DNA of 32,542 nt. It comes from Leptotrichia sp. oral taxon 879 str. F0557 (GTDB lineage Bacteria > Fusobacteriota > Fusobacteriia > Fusobacteriales > Leptotrichiaceae). Below, in pieces: positions 7,946 through 18,226 of this stretch; within the stretch, counting starts at the first letter, position 1, and each line of letters begins with the position of its first letter. Location of the stretch: contig NZ_KI271352.1 in assembly GCF_000469385.1 (NCBI RefSeq), forward strand, positions 12,389 through 44,930, read 5' to 3'. The notes under the pieces were generated by a model. It was not told the DNA's origin. It ran no database searches and was given only the letters and a program-made list of their open reading frames with translations. The translations under genes and the position numbers were made by a program.

Positions 7946-7987
7946 AAGTGGGAGATTTAGTAAATTCAATTACCACAGAGGAGGAAA
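7946..7987 (+). promoter_or_regulatory. L1-binding leader upstream of rplA (copy 2)
   Basis: Same design as the copy before rplK: GTGGGAG (7948-7954), a small attt/aaat stem, TTACCAC (7970-7976) and then agaggagg. Two of the three differences from copy 1 fall in the hairpin loop (ac against gt), leaving the paired bases untouched. It would let L1 repress its own cistron directly as well as through rplK. Confidence 0.72.
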
Positions 7988-7993
7988 TAATAA

Positions 7994-8701
7994 ATGGCAA
8001 AAAGAGGAAAAAGATATAATAACATTTCTCAAAAAGTAGATAAAATGAAAGTTTACACACCAGAAGAAGCATTGGAATTAGTTTTTGAAACTAAAAGTGC
8101 TAAATTTGTGGAAACAGTAGAATTAGCAATAAGATTGGGAGTAGATCCAAGACATGCTGATCAACAAGTAAGAGGTACAGTTTCATTGCCAAATGGTACA
8201 GGTAAAACTGTAAGAATTTTAGCTATCACAAGTGGAGAAAATATTGACAAAGCATTAGCTGCAGGAGCAGATTTTGCTGGAGATGATGAATATATTAACA
8301 AAATTCAAGGTGGATGGTTAGATTTTGATTTGGTAATTGCTACGCCTGATATGATGCCTAAATTAGGTAGATTAGGAAGAATCTTAGGAACTAAAGGATT
8401 AATGCCTAATCCTAAATCAGGAACAGTTACAACAAATGTTGAACAAACAGTTCAAGAATTTAAAAAAGGAAAAGTTGCGTTTAAAGTTGATAAATTAGGA
8501 TCAATTCACTTACCAATTGGGAAAGTTGACTTTACAAAAGAAGCTATCGTAGAAAACTTCAAAGTTGCTTTAGATCAAATTATTAAATTAAAACCAGCTG
8601 CTTCAAAAGGACAATATTTAAGAACAGTTGCAATCTCATTAACTATGGGACCTGGAATTAAAATTGATCCATTATTGGCTGGAGCATTTGTAGCTGAATA
8701 G
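7994..8701 (+). CDS. rplA: 50S ribosomal protein L1
   Basis: Protein of the mobile L1 stalk, which helps release deacylated tRNA from the E site, and translational repressor of its own operon. The 235-residue length is typical. Family segments include YTPEEALELVFETKSAKFVE, VRGTVSLPNGTGKTVR, the LGRLGRILGTKGLMPNPKSG signature (about residues 123-142) and GKVAFKVDKLGSIHLPIGK. An aggagg site precedes the ATG. The gene is followed by a stem-loop that probably ends the transcription unit. Confidence 0.98.
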   Translation: MAKRGKRYNNISQKVDKMKVYTPEEALELVFETKSAKFVETVELAIRLGVDPRHADQQVRGTVSLPNGTGKTVRILAITSGENIDKALAAGADFAGDDEYINKIQGGWLDFDLVIATPDMMPKLGRLGRILGTKGLMPNPKSGTVTTNVEQTVQEFKKGKVAFKVDKLGSIHLPIGKVDFTKEAIVENFKVALDQIIKLKPAASKGQYLRTVAISLTMGPGIKIDPLLAGAFVAE

Positions 8702-8713
8702 TATAAAAATAAT

Positions 8714-8744
8714 ATTACCGAGTAGATTTTTTCTATTCGGTAAT
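8714..8744 (+). terminator. Hairpin after rplA, probable terminator
   Basis: attaccgagtag (8714-8725) pairs with ctattcggtaat (8733-8744): 12 pairs with one G-T and a T-rich 7-base loop. The run after the stem is only weakly T-rich (ttta), so it may act as a terminator or as a 3'-end stabiliser. It lies 12 bases after rplA. Confidence 0.6.
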
Positions 8745-8786
8745 TTAGATAAATGTTTAATTTGGAAATAATTTTTTAAAAGATAC

Positions 8787-8815
8787 TTGCATTTTTTAAA
8801 AAGTTATTGTATAAT
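8787..8815 (+). promoter_or_regulatory. Promoter of rplJ-rplL
   Basis: TTGCAT (8787-8792), 17 bases, TATAAT (8810-8815). The transcript would start near 8822 and carry a leader of about 190 bases that contains the L10-type structure. Confidence 0.72.
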
Positions 8816-8860
8816 AATACATATTGATTTGTGACACATAAATCGTATAAATATAACCAA

Positions 8861-8990
8861 AGACAGTAGGTAGAATGAAAGTTCTTTAAACCCTACCGAG
8901 GTAAATATTATTACAAATAGATATTAGAATAATAGATATTTTTATAGTATGATACCTCTGGGCTTATTGTTTTTGTTTCAGAGGCTTTTT
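8861..8990 (+). ncRNA. L10 leader with transcription attenuator
   Basis: The gacagtaggt...ccctaccgaggt core is the known ribosomal protein L10 leader, which binds the L10-L12 complex and autoregulates rplJ-rplL. gtagg (8866-8870) pairs with cctac (8892-8896). Next, gaggta (8898-8903) can pair with tacctc (8953-8958). The latter overlaps cctctg (8955-8960), the left arm of a terminator with cagagg (8979-8984) followed by cttttt. The two pairings exclude each other, so this looks like an antiterminator/terminator switch: L10-L12 binding would favour termination before rplJ. The terminator ends 21 bases before the rplJ start. Confidence 0.82.
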
Positions 8991-9011
8991 ATTATAAGGA
9001 GGTGAAACAAA

Positions 9012-9518
9012 TTGCCAGCACAAGCAAAATTAGAAGCAGTAAAAAGTTTAGTTGAAAAATTGAAAGAAGCTAAAGCGGTAGTATTTGTTGATTATAAAGG
9101 AATTAGTGTTAATGAAGATACTGAACTTCGTAAAACTGCAAGAGAAGCAGGAGTAGAATATTTCGTTGCTAAAAACAGATTGTTTAAAATAGCATTGAAA
9201 GAAGCAGGATTTGATACAAATGTTGATGATTTATTAGAAGGAACTACATCGTTTGCATTAGGATATGAAGATGGAGTTGCACCATCTAAATTAATTTTTG
9301 ATTTTGGAAAAAAATTAAAAGATAAATTGTCAATTAAAGGTGGATTGCTGGAGTCTGAAAGAGTTGACGTGTCAACTGTTGAAGCATTGGCTAAATTACC
9401 ATCAAGAGACGAATTACTTGGTCAAATTGCTTATGGATTGTTGTCGCCAGTTAGAATGTTGGCTGTTGCATTAACAAATGTTGCAGAACAAAAAGAAACT
9501 GGAGCATCAGCAGAGTAA
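9012..9518 (+). CDS. rplJ: 50S ribosomal protein L10
   Basis: Anchors the L7/L12 dimers to the ribosomal stalk and, with L12, represses its own mRNA. The 168-residue protein has the expected N-terminal RNA-binding domain (KAVVFVDYKGISVNEDTELR, then EYFVAKNRLFKIAL) and a C-terminal helix (about 137-160, LLGQIAYGLLSPVRMLAVAL) that binds the L12 dimers. The start is TTG, nine bases after aaggaggtg; the sequence MPAQAKLEAV fits the usual N-terminus. Expression is likely set by the attenuator just upstream. Confidence 0.97.
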   Translation: MPAQAKLEAVKSLVEKLKEAKAVVFVDYKGISVNEDTELRKTAREAGVEYFVAKNRLFKIALKEAGFDTNVDDLLEGTTSFALGYEDGVAPSKLIFDFGKKLKDKLSIKGGLLESERVDVSTVEALAKLPSRDELLGQIAYGLLSPVRMLAVALTNVAEQKETGASAE

Positions 9519-9581
9519 TTTTAAACATAAAATAATTTTAAAAATATAAAAATAAATAAAAAATTAGGAGGAAATAAAATA

Positions 9582-9953
9582 ATGGCATTTAATAAAGAAC
9601 AATTTATAGAAGATTTAAAAGCTATGTCTGTATTAGAATTAAAAGAAGTAGTTGAAGCTATTGAGGAAACATTTGGAGTATCAGCTCAACCAGTAGCAGT
9701 AGCAGGAGGTGCAGCAGCAGGAGGTGCAGCAGCTGAAGAAAAAACTGAATTTGATGTAATCTTAGTATCTGCAGGAGGAGCTAAATTAGCAGTAATTAAA
9801 GAAGTAAGAGGAATTACTGGATTAGGACTTAAAGAAGCTAAAGAATTAGTTGAAGCTGGTGGAAAAGCAATTAAAGAAGGAGTTGCTAAAGAAGAAGCTG
9901 AAGCAATAAAAGCTCAATTAGAAGGTGCAGGAGCAACTGTAGAATTAAAATAG
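9582..9953 (+). CDS. rplL: 50S ribosomal protein L7/L12
   Basis: Flexible stalk protein that recruits and activates translational GTPases. The 123-residue acidic protein has the N-terminal dimerisation and L10-binding domain (about 1-35), an Ala/Gly hinge (about 36-52, [15 protein letters not shown]), and the C-terminal domain with [20 protein letters not shown] and the [12 protein letters not shown] factor-binding helix. A strong aggagg site lies upstream. It is 63 bases after rplJ and is followed directly by a strong terminator. Confidence 0.98.
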   Translation: MAFNKEQFIEDLKAMSVLELKEVVEAIEETFGVSAQPVAVAGGAAAGGAAAEEKTEFDVILVSAGGAKLAVIKEVRGITGLGLKEAKELVEAGGKAIKEGVAKEEAEAIKAQLEGAGATVELK

Positions 9954-9975
9954 TAAAAAGAAAATCAATAGTGAA

Positions 9976-10008
9976 GACACTCTTAAGGATTATAGAGAGT
10001 GTCTTTTT
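9976..10008 (+). terminator. Strong terminator after rplL
   Basis: gacactct (9976-9983) pairs with agagtgtc (9996-10003), 12-base loop, followed by ttttt; A-T pairs extend the stem. Its position between rplL and rpoB means rpoBC probably depends on its own promoter or on read-through. Confidence 0.85.
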
Positions 10009-10430
10009 CCACTACAAAACTTTAAAATTGAATAATTAATTATTCTTTTTTGTATTAATTTTTATAAATAAGTCAAACAAATTCATAATTATAATACGAT
10101 AAAGCTACTTCTAAAAGAATATCGAAAAGGATTACTTTTAGATAAATTCAGTTGTTTTTTAATAATCAAATCTGAAAAGTGGTTTTGGTATAATTAACTT
10201 TAAGGCTAAATATAGAGGTTTACATGTTTAAAACAGGAGTATTTTTAGTCTATTTTTTAGTTTTTTATAGTATAACGATATGAGTTTTTATAAAGGTTGC
10301 TTAGTTTAAGTGACGTGAAATAACAAATCGAAATTATGAGAACATTTTTAGATGAAGTTTGAATTTTTAAATTTAATTTTTGATTTGAATTTAAGAAGAA
10401 TGTGTTCTTTTATAGGGAGGAATTTTTTAA
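10009..10430 (+). promoter_or_regulatory. rpoB upstream region with extended -10 promoter
   Basis: About 420 bases without a clear gene. A perfect 8-bp hairpin (tctaaaag 10110-10117 with cttttaga 10135-10142) is followed 13 bases later by a T-run (10155-10160). An extended -10 element TGGTATAAT lies at 10186-10194 with no good -35, implying a start near 10201 and a leader of about 230 bases. In that leader is a 19-codon frame (10224-10283). Near the rpoB start a smaller stem (aagaa/ttctt) precedes the gggagg site. No known r-protein leader or riboswitch is recognisable. Confidence 0.5.
10224..10283 (+). CDS. Possible 19-residue hydrophobic leader peptide before rpoB
   Basis: ATG at 10224 follows an agagg site by five bases and lies just downstream of the predicted start of the rpoB transcript. 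The frame ends at TGA 10281-10283 and encodes a very hydrophobic peptide beginning MFKTGVFLVYFL. It could be an upstream reading frame in the rpoB leader. Short AT-rich frames with Phe/Leu/Ile arise easily by chance here, so support is limited to the placement and the ribosome binding site. Confidence 0.2.
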   Translation: MFKTGVFLVYFLVFYSITI

Positions 10431-13400
10431 ATGAACAAACTTATTGAAAGATATAGTTTCGGAAAAATAGTAGACAGAGGGGAAATGCCACACTTTTTAG
10501 AATTTCAATTAAATTCTTATGAAGATTTTTTACAGACTAAAGTGCCACCTCAAAAAAGAGAAAATAAAGGATTTGAAGCAATCTTTAATGAAATTTTTCC
10601 AATTGAATCCAGCAATGGGTTACTAAAATTAGAATACTTATGGTATGAAATTCACGATAATGATGAACCTTTAAATGATGAATTGGAATGTAAAAAAAGA
10701 GGTAAAACATATTCTGGACAATTAAAAGTTAGATTAAAATTGACTAACAAGAGAACAGGAGAGATTCAGGAAACATTAGTTCATTTCGGAGATATACCAC
10801 TTATGACTGATAAAGCGACATTTATTATAAATGGTGCTGAAAGAGTCGTTATTTCTCAATTACACAGATCACCAGGAATTACTTTTAACAAGGAATTAAA
10901 TATTCAGACAGGAAAAGATGTGTTTATTGGGAAAATTATCCCTTATAAAGGAACATGGCTTGAATTTGAAACTGATAAAAATGACATCTTAAATGTAAAA
11001 ATTGATAGAAGAAAGAAAGTATTATTACCAGTATTTTTAAAAGCAGTTGATTTTTTCCAAAATAATACGGAAATTATGAATCATTTCTTTGAAGAAAAAG
11101 AAGTAGAGTTGTCAGAACTTTATTCAAAATATAGAGATACTGAGCTGGAAGAAGTTTTGCGTTCAAGATTAGAAGGAAGTTTTGTAAGGGAAGATATTTT
11201 AGATGAAGAAACAGGAGAGTTTGTTGCAGAAGCAGAAGAAATTATTGATATGCCTGTAATTCAGAAAATAATAGATGCAAAAGTGCCTGTAATTAATATT
11301 TGGGAAGTGAAGCCTGAAGATAGAATTATTGCAAACGCTTTAGTGCATGATAGCACAAAAAATAGTGATGAAGCTGTTATTGAAGTGTTTAGAAAATTGC
11401 GTCCAGGAGACTTGGTAACTGTAGACAGTGCCAGATCGCTTGTTAAACAGATGTTCTTTAATCCTCAAAGATACGATTTAGCAGATGTTGGAAGATACAA
11501 GGTCAACAAAAGATTAAAACTGGATGTTCCAGCTGATGTAATCGTATTGACAAAAGAGGATGTTTTGCAGACTATTGAGTATGTAAAAAATCTTGTAAGC
11601 GGAGAAGGATTTACAGATGATATTGACAACTTGTCAAATAGACGTGTAAGAGGTGTTGGAGAGCTGCTTTCTATCCAAATAAAAGGTGGAATGCTTAAAA
11701 TGTCTAAAATGGTCAGAGAAAAAATGACAATCCAAGATATTACGACATTGACTCCGCAAAGTTTATTAAATACAAAGCCGTTAAATGCCTTAATTCTTGA
11801 GTTTTTTGGAAGTGGACAGTTGTCACAATTTATGGATCAGTCTAATCCATTGTCAGAATTGACTCATAAGAGAAGAATTTCAGCATTAGGACCAGGGGGA
11901 CTTTCGAGAGATAGAGCAGGGTTTGAGGTGCGTGACGTTCATAACTCGCATTACGGAAGAATTTGTCCAATAGAAACTCCAGAGGGACCAAATATCGGAC
12001 TTATTGCTTCACTTTCAACTTATGGGAAAGTTAATAAATACGGATTTATAGAAACTCCGTTTGTAAAAATAAATGATGGAAAAGCTGATTTTAATGATAT
12101 TAGATATTTAGCAGCTGATGAAGAGGAAGGACTGTTTATCGCACAGGCTGATACTCCTATTGATAAAGATGGAAATTTCTTGACTGATGAAGTTGTTTGC
12201 CGTTATGGAGATGAAATTGTGCATATTGATAAATCAAAAGTTGATATTTTGGACGTATCACCTAAACAGCTAGTATCTGTTTCAGCGGGATTAATTCCAT
12301 TCTTGGAACATGATGATGCCAACCGTGCATTGATGGGTTCAAATATGCAACGTCAAGCAGTACCATTATTAAAAACGCAGGCTCCTTATGTAGGAACTGG
12401 GCTTGAAAGAAAAGTTGCTGTGGATTCAGGAGCAGTAATTACTTCAAAAGCAGCAGGAACTGTAACTTTTGTGGATGCAAGAAAAATTATTGTAACTGAT
12501 AAAGAAGGAAAAGAACATTACCATAGATTATTAAACTTTGAAAAATCTAACCAATCAATGTGCTTACACCAAAAACCAATTATTGATTTGGGAGATAAAG
12601 TTAAAAAAGGTGATATTATTGCAGATGGACCATCTACTGCGGGTGGAGATTTGGCATTAGGTAAAAATATCTTGCTGGCATTTATGCCTTGGGAAGGATA
12701 TAACTTTGAGGATGGAATCCTTATTTCTGAAAGACTTAGAAAAGATGACGTATTTACATCAATTCATATTGAAGAATTTGATATTGAAGCAAGAACTACA
12801 AAATTAGGAGATGAAGAAATTACAAGAGAAATTCCTAATGTTTCTGAAGAAGCTTTGAGAAATCTTGATGAAAATGGAATTGTAAGAATAGGAGCTCATG
12901 TAACTCCTGATGATATCCTTGTTGGAAAAGTAACTCCAAAAGGGGAAACTGAACCACCAGCAGAAGAAAAATTATTACGTGCAATCTTTGGGGAAAAAGC
13001 AAAAGATGTAAGAGATACTTCATTAAGACTTCCACACGGAGTAAAAGGAACTGTTGTAGACGTACTTGAATTGTCTAAGGAAAATGGAGATGATTTGAAA
13101 GCTGGAGTAAATAAACTAATCAGAATTTATATTGCGGAAAAAAGAAAAATAATGGTTGGGGATAAAATGTCTGGACGTCATGGAAACAAAGGGGTTATTT
13201 CAAGAGTATTACCAGTTGAAGATATGCCACATTTAGAAAATGGAACACCGATAGATGTTTGTCTTAACCCACTTGGGGTGCCATCACGTATGAATATCGG
13301 ACAGGTTTTGGAAGTGCATTTGGGACTTGCAATTGGAGATATTGACAAATATATTGCAACACCAGTATTTGATGGAGCAAGTGAAGAAGATGTTAAAAAT

Positions 13401-13877
13401 TACTTGGAAGAAGCTGGATACAGCAGAACTGGTAAAGTAAAACTGATTGACGGAAGAACTGGACAGCCATTTGACAATCCAGTAACAGTCGGACGTATGT
13501 ATATGCTAAAACTTCACCATTTGGTAGAGGACAAAATGCATGCCAGAGCAATTGGACCATATTCACTTGTTACTCAGCAGCCACTTGGAGGAAAAGCCCA
13601 ATTTGGTGGACAAAGACTTGGAGAAATGGAAGTTTGGGCATTGGAAGCCTACGGTGCGTCAAATATCCTTCAAGAAATGCTTACAGTTAAATCAGACGAC
13701 ATTAGCGGAAGAACAAAAACTTATGAAGCTATCGTAAAAGGACAGGCAATGCCAGAAGCAGACGCTCCAGAATCATTTAGAGTCTTAATTAAGGAATTCC
13801 AGTCACTTGGATTAGATGTTGCTCTTTATGATAAAGATGGGGAACAAATTGAACTAGATAAGAATGTAGATGCTTAG
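10431..13877 (+). CDS. rpoB: RNA polymerase subunit beta
   Basis: Catalytic subunit forming one pincer of RNA polymerase. The 1148-residue protein is compact compared with the E. coli subunit (1342), lacking its large lineage-specific insertions. The rifampicin-pocket segment runs from Gly460 ([20 protein letters not shown], then [11 protein letters not shown]). All major contact residues (E. coli Gln513, Asp516, His526, Arg529, Ser531) are unchanged, so the sequence gives no sign of rifampicin resistance. Active-site segments [12 protein letters not shown] (750-761) and [12 protein letters not shown] (910-921) are intact. A gggagg site lies nine to ten bases before the ATG. It is followed by rpoC after 110 bases containing a hairpin without a T-tract. 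Confidence 0.99.
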   Translation: MNKLIERYSFGKIVDRGEMPHFLEFQLNSYEDFLQTKVPPQKRENKGFEAIFNEIFPIESSNGLLKLEYLWYEIHDNDEPLNDELECKKRGKTYSGQLKVRLKLTNKRTGEIQETLVHFGDIPLMTDKATFIINGAERVVISQLHRSPGITFNKELNIQTGKDVFIGKIIPYKGTWLEFETDKNDILNVKIDRRKKVLLPVFLKAVDFFQNNTEIMNHFFEEKEVELSELYSKYRDTELEEVLRSRLEGSFVREDILDEETGEFVAEAEEIIDMPVIQKIIDAKVPVINIWEVKPEDRIIANALVHDSTKNSDEAVIEVFRKLRPGDLVTVDSARSLVKQMFFNPQRYDLADVGRYKVNKRLKLDVPADVIVLTKEDVLQTIEYVKNLVSGEGFTDDIDNLSNRRVRGVGELLSIQIKGGMLKMSKMVREKMTIQDITTLTPQSLLNTKPLNALILEFFGSGQLSQFMDQSNPLSELTHKRRISALGPGGLSRDRAGFEVRDVHNSHYGRICPIETPEGPNIGLIASLSTYGKVNKYGFIETPFVKINDGKADFNDIRYLAADEEEGLFIAQADTPIDKDGNFLTDEVVCRYGDEIVHIDKSKVDILDVSPKQLVSVSAGLIPFLEHDDANRALMGSNMQRQAVPLLKTQAPYVGTGLERKVAVDSGAVITSKAAGTVTFVDARKIIVTDKEGKEHYHRLLNFEKSNQSMCLHQKPIIDLGDKVKKGDIIADGPSTAGGDLALGKNILLAFMPWEGYNFEDGILISERLRKDDVFTSIHIEEFDIEARTTKLGDEEITREIPNVSEEALRNLDENGIVRIGAHVTPDDILVGKVTPKGETEPPAEEKLLRAIFGEKAKDVRDTSLRLPHGVKGTVVDVLELSKENGDDLKAGVNKLIRIYIAEKRKIMVGDKMSGRHGNKGVISRVLPVEDMPHLENGTPIDVCLNPLGVPSRMNIGQVLEVHLGLAIGDIDKYIATPVFDGASEEDVKNYLEEAGYSRTGKVKLIDGRTGQPFDNPVTVGRMYMLKLHHLVEDKMHARAIGPYSLVTQQPLGGKAQFGGQRLGEMEVWALEAYGASNILQEMLTVKSDDISGRTKTYEAIVKGQAMPEADAPESFRVLIKEFQSLGLDVALYDKDGEQIELDKNVDA

Positions 13878-13933
13878 TAAAAAATAGTTAAAAATAAAAT
13901 TTTAAATTAAAAGTTAAAATATAAAAAGTTTTC

Positions 13934-13958
13934 CCACTTTACTTTTCAAAAAAAGTGG
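13934..13958 (+). other. Intercistronic hairpin between rpoB and rpoC
   Basis: ccacttt (13934-13940) pairs with aaagtgg (13952-13958) around an 11-base A/T-rich loop. No T-run follows, so it is more likely an RNA processing or stability element than a terminator; rpoC follows 29 bases later with its own gaggagg site. Confidence 0.45.
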
Positions 13959-13987
13959 AATTAAAGAATAGAGGAGGCTCTTAACGA

Positions 13988-16900
13988 ATGAGTATAAGAG
14001 ATTTTGACAGTATTCAAATAAAATTGGCATCGCCAGAAAAGATTTTGGAATGGTCGTATGGTGAAATTACAAAAGCCGAAACAATAAATTATAGAACTTT
14101 AAAACCTGAAATGGACGGATTATTCTGTGAGAGAATATTTGGGCCGTCTAAGGATTATGAGTGTGCCTGCGGGAAGTACAAGAGAATGCGTTACAAAGGC
14201 ATGGTATGTGAAAAATGTGGTGTTGAAGTGACAACTTCAAAAGTTAGACGTGAAAGAATGGGACATATAAAACTTGCTACTCCAATTGCACATATCTGGT
14301 ATTCTAAAGGTACGCCTAACAAAATGAGCCTTTTATTGGGAATCAGTACGAAAGAATTGGAATCAGTTCTATATTTTTCAAGATATATTGTGACTGATCC
14401 AGGAGAAACTGGGCTTCAAAAAGGTGAAATTCTGACTGAACGTGAATATAAACTATATGAAAACCAGTTTAAAAATGAATTTACAGCAAAAATGGGAGCT
14501 GAGGGAGTTCTAGCCTTGCTTGAGGAAATCGACTTGTTTGAACTAGAAAAAACTTTGCAAGGAGAAATGGATACAGAACACTCTACACAAAAAAGAAGAA
14601 AAGTTATAAAAAGATTAAAAGTAGTTAGAGATTTGATAGAAGCAGGGAACAGGCCAGAATGGATGATTTTGACTGTATTACCTGTAATTCCTGCGGATTT
14701 ACGTCCGATGGTTCAATTAGATGGTGGAAGATTTGCCACTTCTGACTTGAATGATTTGTACAGAAGAGTAATCAACAGAAATATCAGACTTAAAAAATTG
14801 ATGTCAATAAAAGCGCCTGAAATTGTAATAAAAAATGAAAAAAGAATGCTTCAGGAAGCAGTTGACGCATTAATTGATAACGGTAGACGTGGAAAACCAG
14901 TTGTTACACAAAACAATAGGGAATTAAAATCGCTTTCTGATATGCTGAAAGGGAAACAAGGACGTTTTAGACAAAATCTACTAGGAAAACGTGTGGACTA
15001 TTCAGGAAGATCGGTTATAGTCGTTGGACCAAATTTAAAAATGAATCAATGTGGACTTCCTAAAAAAATGGCACTTGAGCTGTATAAACCATTTTTAATG
15101 AGAGAACTTGTAAAAAGGGAACTTGCCTCAAATATAAAAGTGGCTAAGAAAATGGTTGAGGAAGAAGACGAAAACGTATGGGAATTGATTGAAGAAATTA
15201 TTAAAAATCACCCAGTTCTTTTAAATAGGGCGCCAACATTGCACAGACTTTCAATTCAAGCCTTTGAGCCAACATTAATTGAAGGGAAGGCAATAAGACT
15301 TCATCCGCTTGTATGTTCCGCTTTTAATGCGGATTTTGATGGAGACCAAATGGCAGTTCATTTGGTATTGTCACAAGAAGCCCAAATGGAAGCAAAATTA
15401 TTAATGCTTGCAACAAATAATATTATTGCACCATCAAGTGGTAGACCAATAGCAGTTCCATCACAAGATATGGTAATGGGATGTTATTATATGACAAAGG
15501 AAAGAAAAGGTGTTAAAGGAGAAGGAAAATCTTTCTCTAACAAAAACCAGTTAATTACAGCATACCAAAATGGACAAGTTGCAGTTCACGCACTTGTAAA
15601 TGTAAGAATTGATGGAAAAACAGTACAAACTACACCTGGACGTCTTATGTTTAACACAATGCTTCCAAAAGAAGTGAGAGATTATACAAAAACTTTTGGT
15701 AAAGGTGAATTAGGAAAGTTAATCGCTGAACTGTATAAAAAATTTGGATTTGAAAAAACATCTGAACTGCTTGATAAAATTAAAGAGTTTGGATTCCACT
15801 ATGGAACACTTGCTGGAATTACTGTTGGAATTGAAGATTTGGAAATTCCTGAAAGTAAAAAGGCTATTTTGGAAAAAGCTGAAAATGAAGTGGCTGAAAT
15901 TGAGGAACAATATAAATCTGGAGAAATTATTGATGCAGAAAGATACAGAAGAACAGTCGCAATATGGGATGAGGCAGTTTCAAAAGTAACTAAGGAAATG
16001 ATGGATAACTTGGATGAATTCAATCCAGTTTATATGATGGCGAACTCTGGAGCTAGAGGTTCGATTGCACAAATGCGTCAACTTGGTGGAATGCGTGGAC
16101 TTATGGCAGATACGCAAGGGCGTATTATCGAAATGCCGATTAAAGCTAACTTTAGAGAAGGGCTTAACATTCTTGAATTCTTTATGTCATCACATGGAGC
16201 GAGAAAAGGACTTGCGGATACAGCATTGAGAACTGCCGATTCAGGATACTTAACAAGAAGACTTGTTGATATTTCACACGAAGTTATCGTAAATCATGAT
16301 GACTGTGGATGTGAACATGGAATTGTCGTATCAGATTTGATGGATGCTGGGGAAGTAATCGAAAAATTAAGTGAAAGAATTTATGGAAGAAACTTGGCAA
16401 CAGACTTAATTCATGAAGGAAAAGTAATTGCCAAAAGAAATACTTTAATAACGGATGATTTGATTAAGAAGATTGAAGAATTAGATATTCGTGAAGTTGA
16501 AATAAGAACACCTTTGACATGTAAATTGGAAAAAGGAGTTTGTAAAAAATGTTACGGATTAGATCTTTCTAATCACAAGGAAATTCTTAAAGGGGAAGCA
16601 GTTGGAGTTATCGCGGCTCAGTCAATTGGGGAACCCGGTACACAGCTTACAATGCGTACTTTCCATACAGGAGGGGTAGCAACAGCGGCGTCTGTTCAGT
16701 CAGACTATAAAGCTGATGTTTCTGGAAAAGTTAAGCTTAAGGATATCTCTGTACTTGTAAATGAGGAAGGCAAAGAAATTGTTGTTTCACAAAATGGACG
16801 TGTAATAATAGGAAAACATAGATATGAAGTACCATCAGGCTCGACTTTACACGTAAAAGATGGAGATTCAGTTAAGAAAGGACAAGTACTGGTAGAATTT

Positions 16901-18061
16901 GATCCTTATCAAATACCGATTATTACATCTGTTGAAGGAAAAGTAGAATTTAGGGATATTTACGTAAGGGAAAATATTGACGTAAAATATGGAGTTACTG
17001 AAAAAGTGGCGATAAAACCTGTGGAAAGTAATGATGTAAACCCTAGAATAATAATTTATACAAAAGATGATAAGAAAGTAGAATATGCAGTTCCTTATGG
17101 GGCATATTTAATGGTAAGTGAAGGAGAAACTGTTAAAAAAGGTCAAATTATCACAAAAATCCTAAAGACTGGAGAAGGAAATAAAGATATTACAGGAGGA
17201 CTTCCTCGTGTACAAGAATTATTTGAGGCAAGAAACCCTAAAGGAAAAGCTATTCTATCAGAAGTTGCAGGGCGTGTAGTTTTCTCTGACAAAAAGAAAA
17301 AAGGTATGAGATTAATCTTGATTGAAGATCCTGAAAGTGGGGAATTAATACAAGAATATACTGTTCCTGTTGGAGAGCATTTAGTTGTAACTAATGAGAT
17401 GTTAATTGAAAAAGGTGCGAAAATAACTGACGGGCCTGTTTCACCACACGATATTCTGAAAATAAAAGGACTTGTAGAAGCACAGCAATTTATTCTTGAA
17501 TCAGTACAGCAAGTTTATAGAGAGCAAGGAGTTGCGGTTAACGATAAACATATTGAGATAATCGTAAAACAAATGTTCCAAAAAATTAAAGTTAAAGAAG
17601 CTGGAGATTCATTATTTCTTGAAGATGAGTTAATCGATAAAAAAATTGTGGAACGTGAAAATGAAATATTAATTTCAAAAGGAAAACGTCCAGCAACTTA
17701 CGAACCAGTAATTCAAGGTATTACAAAAGCAGCTGTAAATACAGAAAGTTTCATTTCTGCGGCATCGTTCCAAGAAACTACAAAAGTTCTTGCAAATGCG
17801 GCTGTTGAAGGAAAAACAGACAGACTTGAAGGATTGAAGGAAAATGTAATCATTGGTAAAAAAGTGCCAGGAGGTACAGGATTCAATGATTATAAATATT
17901 TGGATGCAGTCTTAAAAAATGATATTGTAGAAGAGGAAGCTGTGGAAACTGAAGTGGAAGTAGATGGAGAAAAAGTAGAAGTTACAGAAACTTTAGGTTC
18001 CTTAAAGGACAATCCAAATGAAATTATAGAAACTGTTGAAGAAACAGCAGAAGTTGAATAA
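13988..18061 (+). CDS. rpoC: RNA polymerase subunit beta prime
   Basis: Catalytic subunit carrying the active-site magnesium. The 1357-residue protein has the N-terminal zinc site (Cys59, Cys61, Cys74, Cys77), the catalytic NADFDGD loop (447-453), the second zinc site (one of Cys773/Cys775 with Cys845, Cys852, Cys855) and the trigger-loop start MRTFHTGG (889-896). The trigger loop is split: its second half, before [15 protein letters not shown] (from 1068), comes only after about 165 inserted residues of barrel-sandwich-type strands. This equals the SI3 insertion known from proteobacterial beta prime and explains the length relative to Bacillus (about 1199). The last 40 residues are an acidic tail rich in Glu and Val. 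It forms an operon with rpoB; no T-tract terminator is visible after it. Confidence 0.99.
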   Translation: MSIRDFDSIQIKLASPEKILEWSYGEITKAETINYRTLKPEMDGLFCERIFGPSKDYECACGKYKRMRYKGMVCEKCGVEVTTSKVRRERMGHIKLATPIAHIWYSKGTPNKMSLLLGISTKELESVLYFSRYIVTDPGETGLQKGEILTEREYKLYENQFKNEFTAKMGAEGVLALLEEIDLFELEKTLQGEMDTEHSTQKRRKVIKRLKVVRDLIEAGNRPEWMILTVLPVIPADLRPMVQLDGGRFATSDLNDLYRRVINRNIRLKKLMSIKAPEIVIKNEKRMLQEAVDALIDNGRRGKPVVTQNNRELKSLSDMLKGKQGRFRQNLLGKRVDYSGRSVIVVGPNLKMNQCGLPKKMALELYKPFLMRELVKRELASNIKVAKKMVEEEDENVWELIEEIIKNHPVLLNRAPTLHRLSIQAFEPTLIEGKAIRLHPLVCSAFNADFDGDQMAVHLVLSQEAQMEAKLLMLATNNIIAPSSGRPIAVPSQDMVMGCYYMTKERKGVKGEGKSFSNKNQLITAYQNGQVAVHALVNVRIDGKTVQTTPGRLMFNTMLPKEVRDYTKTFGKGELGKLIAELYKKFGFEKTSELLDKIKEFGFHYGTLAGITVGIEDLEIPESKKAILEKAENEVAEIEEQYKSGEIIDAERYRRTVAIWDEAVSKVTKEMMDNLDEFNPVYMMANSGARGSIAQMRQLGGMRGLMADTQGRIIEMPIKANFREGLNILEFFMSSHGARKGLADTALRTADSGYLTRRLVDISHEVIVNHDDCGCEHGIVVSDLMDAGEVIEKLSERIYGRNLATDLIHEGKVIAKRNTLITDDLIKKIEELDIREVEIRTPLTCKLEKGVCKKCYGLDLSNHKEILKGEAVGVIAAQSIGEPGTQLTMRTFHTGGVATAASVQSDYKADVSGKVKLKDISVLVNEEGKEIVVSQNGRVIIGKHRYEVPSGSTLHVKDGDSVKKGQVLVEFDPYQIPIITSVEGKVEFRDIYVRENIDVKYGVTEKVAIKPVESNDVNPRIIIYTKDDKKVEYAVPYGAYLMVSEGETVKKGQIITKILKTGEGNKDITGGLPRVQELFEARNPKGKAILSEVAGRVVFSDKKKKGMRLILIEDPESGELIQEYTVPVGEHLVVTNEMLIEKGAKITDGPVSPHDILKIKGLVEAQQFILESVQQVYREQGVAVNDKHIEIIVKQMFQKIKVKEAGDSLFLEDELIDKKIVERENEILISKGKRPATYEPVIQGITKAAVNTESFISAASFQETTKVLANAAVEGKTDRLEGLKENVIIGKKVPGGTGFNDYKYLDAVLKNDIVEEEAVETEVEVDGEKVEVTETLGSLKDNPNEIIETVEETAEVE

Positions 18062-18160
18062 TTAAGATAATTTAAACTTGATTAGTAAATGTATACTCGT
18101 AACAACTATGAATATAAAATTTTAATATTACTGTCAAAATTAGATTATTAATATAATATT

Positions 18161-18199
18161 GTGAATAGGGAGATTTGTGAATATAAATTTCCCTTATTC
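18161..18199 (+). other. Stem-loop upstream of gmk
   Basis: gaata-ggga (from 18163) pairs with tccc-tattc (to 18199) with one bulged T and a loop of about 17 bases. No T-tract follows on the + strand. A TATAAT at 18152-18157, with only a poor -35, precedes it, so it may be part of a gmk leader. It could otherwise stabilise the rpoC 3' end. Confidence 0.4.
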
Positions 18200-18226
18200 G
18201 CGTAAAAAAATAAAAGGTGGTTTCTA

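Noticed and set aside
11808-11900. Possible rifampicin-resistance changes in RpoB
   Set aside because: Differences from E. coli (Gly462, Ser471, Leu477) are at variable positions; the known contact residues are all conserved.
13540-13737. 65-codon + strand frame inside rpoB, and similar frames inside rpoC
   Set aside because: They lie out of frame within certain, highly conserved genes and show no family features.
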